Assembly (NCBI GenBank): GCA_025435555.1
Contig: JAIWWG010000008.1
Location: 248,001-312,000, forward strand
Length of the DNA: 64,000 nucleotides
Source of the DNA: Chytriomyces cf. hyalinus JEL632
Taxonomy: Eukaryota; Chytridiomycota; Chytridiomycetes; Chytridiales; Chytriomycetaceae
Direction of reading: 5' to 3'
This document shows, piece by piece, positions 60,015 through 64,000 of this stretch (position 1 is the stretch's first letter; every line of letters begins with the position of its first letter). The notes beneath the pieces are model-generated. The model did not search any database and was not told the origin of the DNA. It saw nothing but the letters and a program-made list of their open reading frames with translations. Made by a program: the position numbers and the translations under genes.

Positions 60015-60571
60015 TTGTGGTGGACGTTTATCTTCTTTGGCAGTGATTCTTGATTATGTACCTATTTTTGAAGTGTGAATATTAAATGAGGTGTTTGCAG
60101 CTGCTGTTGCTGTCCGATAATGAGATTGGAGAGATCGGTTGAGGGCAAACATGTTTTGTGCAGTCGATTTTGATTGGTGCGCAGTTAAGTTGAGCGCCCA
60201 GTCGCACGGACTTTTGAATGAAAACGGATCCATTTCTGCATCCCATGTGCAGGAACTGGCACAGCAATGTTCAGATGCACACCGTGGCATGCAGCAACGG
60301 GCGCAGGTCGACATGGAATCACTGCGGACGCGCAGGCAGGTCCAGCAGGCACAGCACACACAGACCGACACGCTGGCAGACTGATACTCAGACTCGCGTG
60401 GGGCCTCACTGCACGCGGTGTTCCGGCGATGTTCATGGGTGGTGATCTGCGCTGTTTTCTGAATTGAGTTGGTCCAATCATTACTTTTTTTCCTCAATTT
60501 TTTAAACAGCAGGGCTTGAGAATCAGAGTAGGGTTTTTCAACTGCACATCTCAGCCCCAATTCTCACAAGA
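60015..60571. other. Intergenic region, nothing recognised
   Basis: No supported gene or RNA. It contains the tetraspanin-like 3' UTR (TATTAAATG near 60080) and presumably the promoter of the next gene. Only short overlapping frames were seen. Confidence 0.45.
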
Positions 60572-61303
60572 ATGGACAAGCGCAACTCAGACGGAAACTG
60601 CGAAGCTGTCCGCGCGAGCTTCATCCCGCCCTTCTTCGAGACAGCAATGGCATCACACTCCAACTTCGCATCATCACGCATGCTACCATCAATACTGCAT
60701 CCACTCCTGCAGCCTCCCACTACCACTCTCGCATTCGACATCACCCCTCTGGATCCCCAAGATGTAGAAACACTTGCCCCGTCTCCTCAGGCGATCAAGG
60801 ACTCAAGCACGGCCCCCTTGGACCATCTCCCCATCTCTGCCCATGAATCTCCATCTTCATCTCGGCCAATTCAGGCACCACCAATCAAACCCAAACAACC
60901 CCCCCACTCCTCCAATACTCCAAAACAACGTCCGCCCACCTCACGAACTCACGTAAAAAACACAACAAAACCAGTTAAAAAGCGTAAACTACTCGCTTCA
61001 CCTGTGGCAGTCCCAGATCCGACAATCCCGAAACCCCCGCCGCTGCCAAAAGGAAAATTTTTTCAAAACGGGGTTATCATCCATCCACCGCCGCAACCCG
61101 GCTTCAACGCAAACAACCAGTCGCCGCTTGACTCCCTGCTGGACCGAAGGGGAACTGATTTCCAGCCTGTGCCGCTGCATATCCATCCCAGTCGTGCATT
61201 TGACGCGACTCCGATGTCTGCGCCAATCTCCAGGGCAGCAGAGAGTGAAGATCAGCAGCACTCGCACCGAGACAAGCGGAAAAGGCGGTTGAGCGCATCA
61301 TGA
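60572..61303 (+). CDS. Proline/serine-rich hypothetical protein
   Basis: A continuous 243-residue frame starts at an ATG (MDKRNSDGNCEAVRASF). The product is low in order, rich in Pro, Ser and His. Basic clusters (KPVKKRKLL and DKRKRRLSAS at the C-terminus) could be nuclear localisation signals. The segment PPLPKGKFFQNGVIIHPPP looks more constrained than the rest. No domain or family is recognised. Length, ATG context and composition support a real gene, but it could be part of a longer spliced one. Confidence 0.5.
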   Translation: MDKRNSDGNCEAVRASFIPPFFETAMASHSNFASSRMLPSILHPLLQPPTTTLAFDITPLDPQDVETLAPSPQAIKDSSTAPLDHLPISAHESPSSSRPIQAPPIKPKQPPHSSNTPKQRPPTSRTHVKNTTKPVKKRKLLASPVAVPDPTIPKPPPLPKGKFFQNGVIIHPPPQPGFNANNQSPLDSLLDRRGTDFQPVPLHIHPSRAFDATPMSAPISRAAESEDQQHSHRDKRKRRLSAS

Positions 61304-61658
61304 GTGGGTTTTGAAGTGGATGTAGTTATGGTTTTTTCATATGGTTTGTTGCGGTGCGTCAATTTTAGTCATTGCTTTCGCGGGTTCCATTTCTTCGTAT
61401 TTATTACGCAAATAATAAACAAAAATTGGAAGAGAAGTCACGAACTGCAGAACCAGAACAAGGTTTGAACCCGTCTCCTATTCCAACAACCACCGGGCCC
61501 ACAACAGTCCGCTTCTCGCCTCCCTGTCCAAGTTGCAAGTTTTCTAGGGAGATTGACTGGACAGCGCCTGAGAAATTTTGACCGTGAAAAAGAGAATCTA
61601 CATGTGAAGCATTCGTCACCATCAGCTAACAAAATTGGTGATGCTATTTATTGTGAAA
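61304..61658. other. Intergenic region, nothing recognised
   Basis: Lies between the Pro-rich gene (plus) and the end of the ABCC relic (minus). Short frames exist on both strands without any family resemblance. Confidence 0.4.
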
Positions 61659-63060
61659 TCAGCTGACTTGAGTTTCATTCAATATCGCATGTGCGCGTGA
61701 AAGAGAGGACTCATCATTTTGAAGAAGGTTTCGCGGTGCATCAAATTCGACAAAGCATCCGGCATCCAGCATCCAACACCAGTACCTTATCAAAGTCATC
61801 CAACACCCTCTTTTGAAGCCGATGCAACACTGCTAGTAGCAGGGTGGTTTTGGAAAACTTTTCCCGAATAACCCGTCGAAGGGATGCTTCAATATCAGAA
61901 TCGACAGTACTTGTGGCTTCATCCATAAGATTAATCTTGGTCCTCGAAAGAAGGATACGCGCAAAAAAGAGCGATTGTCTTTGACCAAGAGACATATTAC
62001 TTCCACCGTTGTCATTCACGCTGTCCAAGCTTTGAGTCATTTTGGATACGTATAGTTTCATTCCAACGGTGTCCAGCGCCGTCCATAGCTCGTAATCGGA
62101 GAAACAGCCAGACGCGTCCAAAGTAGACCGAACCGATTTCGAAAATAAAAACGCATCTTGTGGAATTACTTCCATCGACTTGCGCAATGTCCTCACTCCG
62201 ACAGATCCAACGTATAAATAATAATGTAATGTTCAAGTTAAAGCCACTACCGATCCCGTCAATGGTCACACATCCCCTCACGTCGACGAAACGCAGCAGC
62301 ACTACCAAGATTGTAACTTTTTCCTGAACTCGTCCGTCCAACAATACAAACTTTCTCGCCCGCTTTGATTGAGACGGACAAATCGTGCAATGCAGGTATG
62401 TCTGGTTGACTCTTGTAGAATCCACTCACTGTTTTGAACTCAATGCATCCTGCCGTTGGCCACTCGGTTGCGCTTGGATCAGACGGGCAAGACGTATTGC
62501 CCTTCAGCTGGGAGTCTTTCCGCGTATTCAATCAGACTTTCGACACTGACCATCTGCCAAGAATGCAAATCAAGTTTCAGCTTTTAAACATCAACACAGC
62601 GCATACATCAGTTTCCATGTTTGCGGACGACACTTGGAAGAGGCGGAATCAGACGGGCTTCGATCATAAGCAGGACGACTGCCGTCTCCGTCATCAAATG
62701 GGATGATCTATTTCTTGTTGTTGGTTGAACTTCAGTATTGTAATTGCAGCCTCTTGAATCGTTTGTAGCCAATCCAATGGATATCTTAGTCAGTAAATAC
62801 GAGTGACACAGTGTTATTCTTAGCGCAACATTCCAGTTTGGAAGCAGGCATGAAATCGAGAGATCCGACCATGCGACAAGTGTGGAGGAAACACTTCTCT
62901 CCGATCGTATCGACGTTACTTTCTTCTTGTCAGGTATACATATCATATCCGAGACGCTGATCTGCCTTGCGAAGAACAGCGATCCTTTCAACTTGGCGTA
63001 ACTGTTTGATATGGTCTGTTAAGATGATCTTCCTTCGTCCAAGAATGTGCACCTTCTCCA
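61659..63060 (-). pseudogene. Decayed, 5'-truncated ABCC-type ABC transporter
   Basis: Reading the minus strand gives ABCC blocks in the right order but in different frames. ILTDHIKQLRQVERIAVL (about 62990-63045) resembles the end of NBD1. MVSVESLIEYAE is the segment before NBD2. ATEWPTAGCIEFKTV leads to the Walker A AGEKVCIVGRTSSGKS; VVLLRFVDVRGCVTIDGIG comes next in another frame. VIPQDAFLFSKSVRSTLD, a degenerate signature NMSLGQRQS and the Walker B with NLMDEATSTVDS follow. The C-terminal stretch FVEFDAPRNLLQ sits in a third frame, after a GGATGC tandem duplication near 61757-61776. At least three frameshifts, plus the missing N-terminal half, make it nonfunctional. The intact gene would have been an MRP/YCF1-like exporter. 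Which indels are real and which are sequencing errors cannot be told here. Confidence 0.75.
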
Positions 63061-63348
63061 TGTTTCAATAAGTGGGAGTGCCACATGAGGCAAATACCAA
63101 AATTAGAAAGATCTGAAAAAGTGTGCCTCAAGAAAAGGGCCACCGATGCGTTGGTAAAACGGATTTTGGCTGGGGTTTGCCCAGGAGCCTCCTCTGCTTC
63201 AGATTTTCCCCGCAAATTAAGCAGGCGCGTTCGGCTGCTTATATTCACCGCGCGTACGATCGGTCAGTTGTTCCAGATATAGGTGTGGGACATGCCGCAA
63301 GTCAAAATTGTTGCTCTGAAATGGACCCGAAAATTTCTTGTTAAAAAT

Positions 63349-64000
63349 ATGGAAAAACAGAGAATGGATGGAAAGGCCTGCGCACAAAATGCACCCACCG
63401 CTCTACCAATGACAACTGACTCGCAAGAACTCTCAAGTCATAGCCAGACGCCTGGTTTTATGGACGCGCCATCATTGCGTGGCAGTTTGGAAAGCAACAC
63501 CTTCGAAAGAGAGTCCCGTCTCCGCTCGTTCCAATGGAGCAACATCGTAAGTTCCCCCTTCCCTTCAGCTACCCTAGCCCAGCCATACCTTTGGCGCAGA
63601 GATACGCCCCAGTAAAGCGCGTCTTTGCCGGACTTTGCGGCTAAAGCAAGTTCGGTGGCTACCGCGGTCGCGCTCGCGTCGCAAACCCATACCCCACCAC
63701 TTCCAATGGCGTTCATAGATCCATATTTAACGACGTTAAACTTGCAGTCACAAGCCGGAGTCGAGTCAGCGGCTGCACCCGTGCAAGATTACCGCTGGAC
63801 TCAACATCGCGGACCCATTGTCTTCTACGGTGGCACCAGGAGCGCAGCGGCGCTGAACAGTACGCACACGCTGTACAATTCGCGCGACAGCCTTATGCCT
63901 TCGAGTTCGGGCAGCCCCCCGCCGTTCCTTCTGCTTCAGTCGGCCCATTACGAAGTGGAAGAAGAGCCCGAAGAGCCCGTGCTGGTGTCGCGGTCATACA
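63349..64000 (+). CDS. Unknown protein, 5' part only (runs off the right edge)
   Basis: Exon 1 (63349-63546) starts at an ATG (MEKQRMDGKACAQNAP) and ends SFQWSNI at a GTAAGT donor. A suitable acceptor, TTAAACTTGCAG, ends at 63747; the next exon is open to the window edge and includes DYRWTQHRGPIVFYGGTRS and a Ser/Pro-rich then acidic stretch (EVEEEPEEPVL). The reading frame after the intron is phase-consistent. No family is recognised; the GPIVFYGG segment may belong to a folded domain. Another acceptor within 63547-63747 is possible. Confidence 0.45.

Noticed and set aside
61440-61560. tRNA-like TTCAAAC element on the minus strand
   Set aside because: The flanking 5-bp stem does not pair and no D-arm, anticodon arm or acceptor stem fits around it.

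Overview
The window looks like a gene-dense stretch of a zoosporic fungal (Chytridiomycota-type) nuclear genome. All genes are eukaryotic and most are cut by short GT-AG introns; I read about 108 introns in 24 loci, mostly 45-90 bp. The gene content is fungal: Zn2Cys6 regulators with a fungal_trans domain, fungal-type Nup98-96, Ras and Rab GTPases, and a chitin/GlcNAc catabolic pair. It also carries genes typical of early-diverging or flagellate fungi: a TmcB-like PAS membrane protein, a paxillin-like LD/LIM protein and a protein with three degenerate NDK folds. No prokaryotic operons, CRISPR arrays, rRNAs, confident tRNAs or intact transposons were seen.

Layout. 0-3 kb: a YeiH/UPF0324 membrane protein and cyclin H, both minus. 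3-10.3 kb: the 13-exon NUP98-96 precursor. 10.7-13.4 kb: two tandem Rab GTPases (Rab11 and a divergent sister). 13.7-19.4 kb (minus): a 1,699-residue TmcB-like protein with an 11-nt microexon. 19.8-24.4 kb: Ras, mitochondrial tRNA 2-thiouridylase (minus) and a mitochondrial DnaJ. 24.8-28.3 kb: divergent nagA (minus) and nagB (plus), sharing a promoter with a CACGTG palindrome. 29.2-30 kb: an orphan single-pass membrane protein. 30.3-35.1 kb (minus): the three-NDK-like protein. 35.4-36.8 kb (minus): GPN1. 37-40.7 kb: an unfamiliar 12-exon repeat protein in which almost every intron is phase 2 and splits a basic-aromatic motif. 40.9-51.5 kb (minus): three tandem Zn2Cys6 factors. 52.2-53.5 kb: a paxillin-like LIM protein. 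53.6-58.1 kb (minus): TMEM135-like and DPH1. 58.4-60 kb: a tetraspanin-like protein. 60.6-61.3 kb: a proline-rich orphan. 61.7-63.1 kb (minus): a decayed ABCC transporter. 63.3 kb to the right edge: a partial unknown gene.

How the genes relate. Most are unrelated housekeeping neighbours. The clear functional pair is nagA/nagB, which takes GlcNAc-6-P to fructose-6-P. The clear local duplications are the two Rabs, which share all five intron positions, and the three regulators, which share some intron positions and differ in others. Exon boundaries were read by hand from splice sites, reading phase and family resemblance. In every fully resolved gene the summed exon length is divisible by three. 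No search was run, so family assignments rest on motif recognition.
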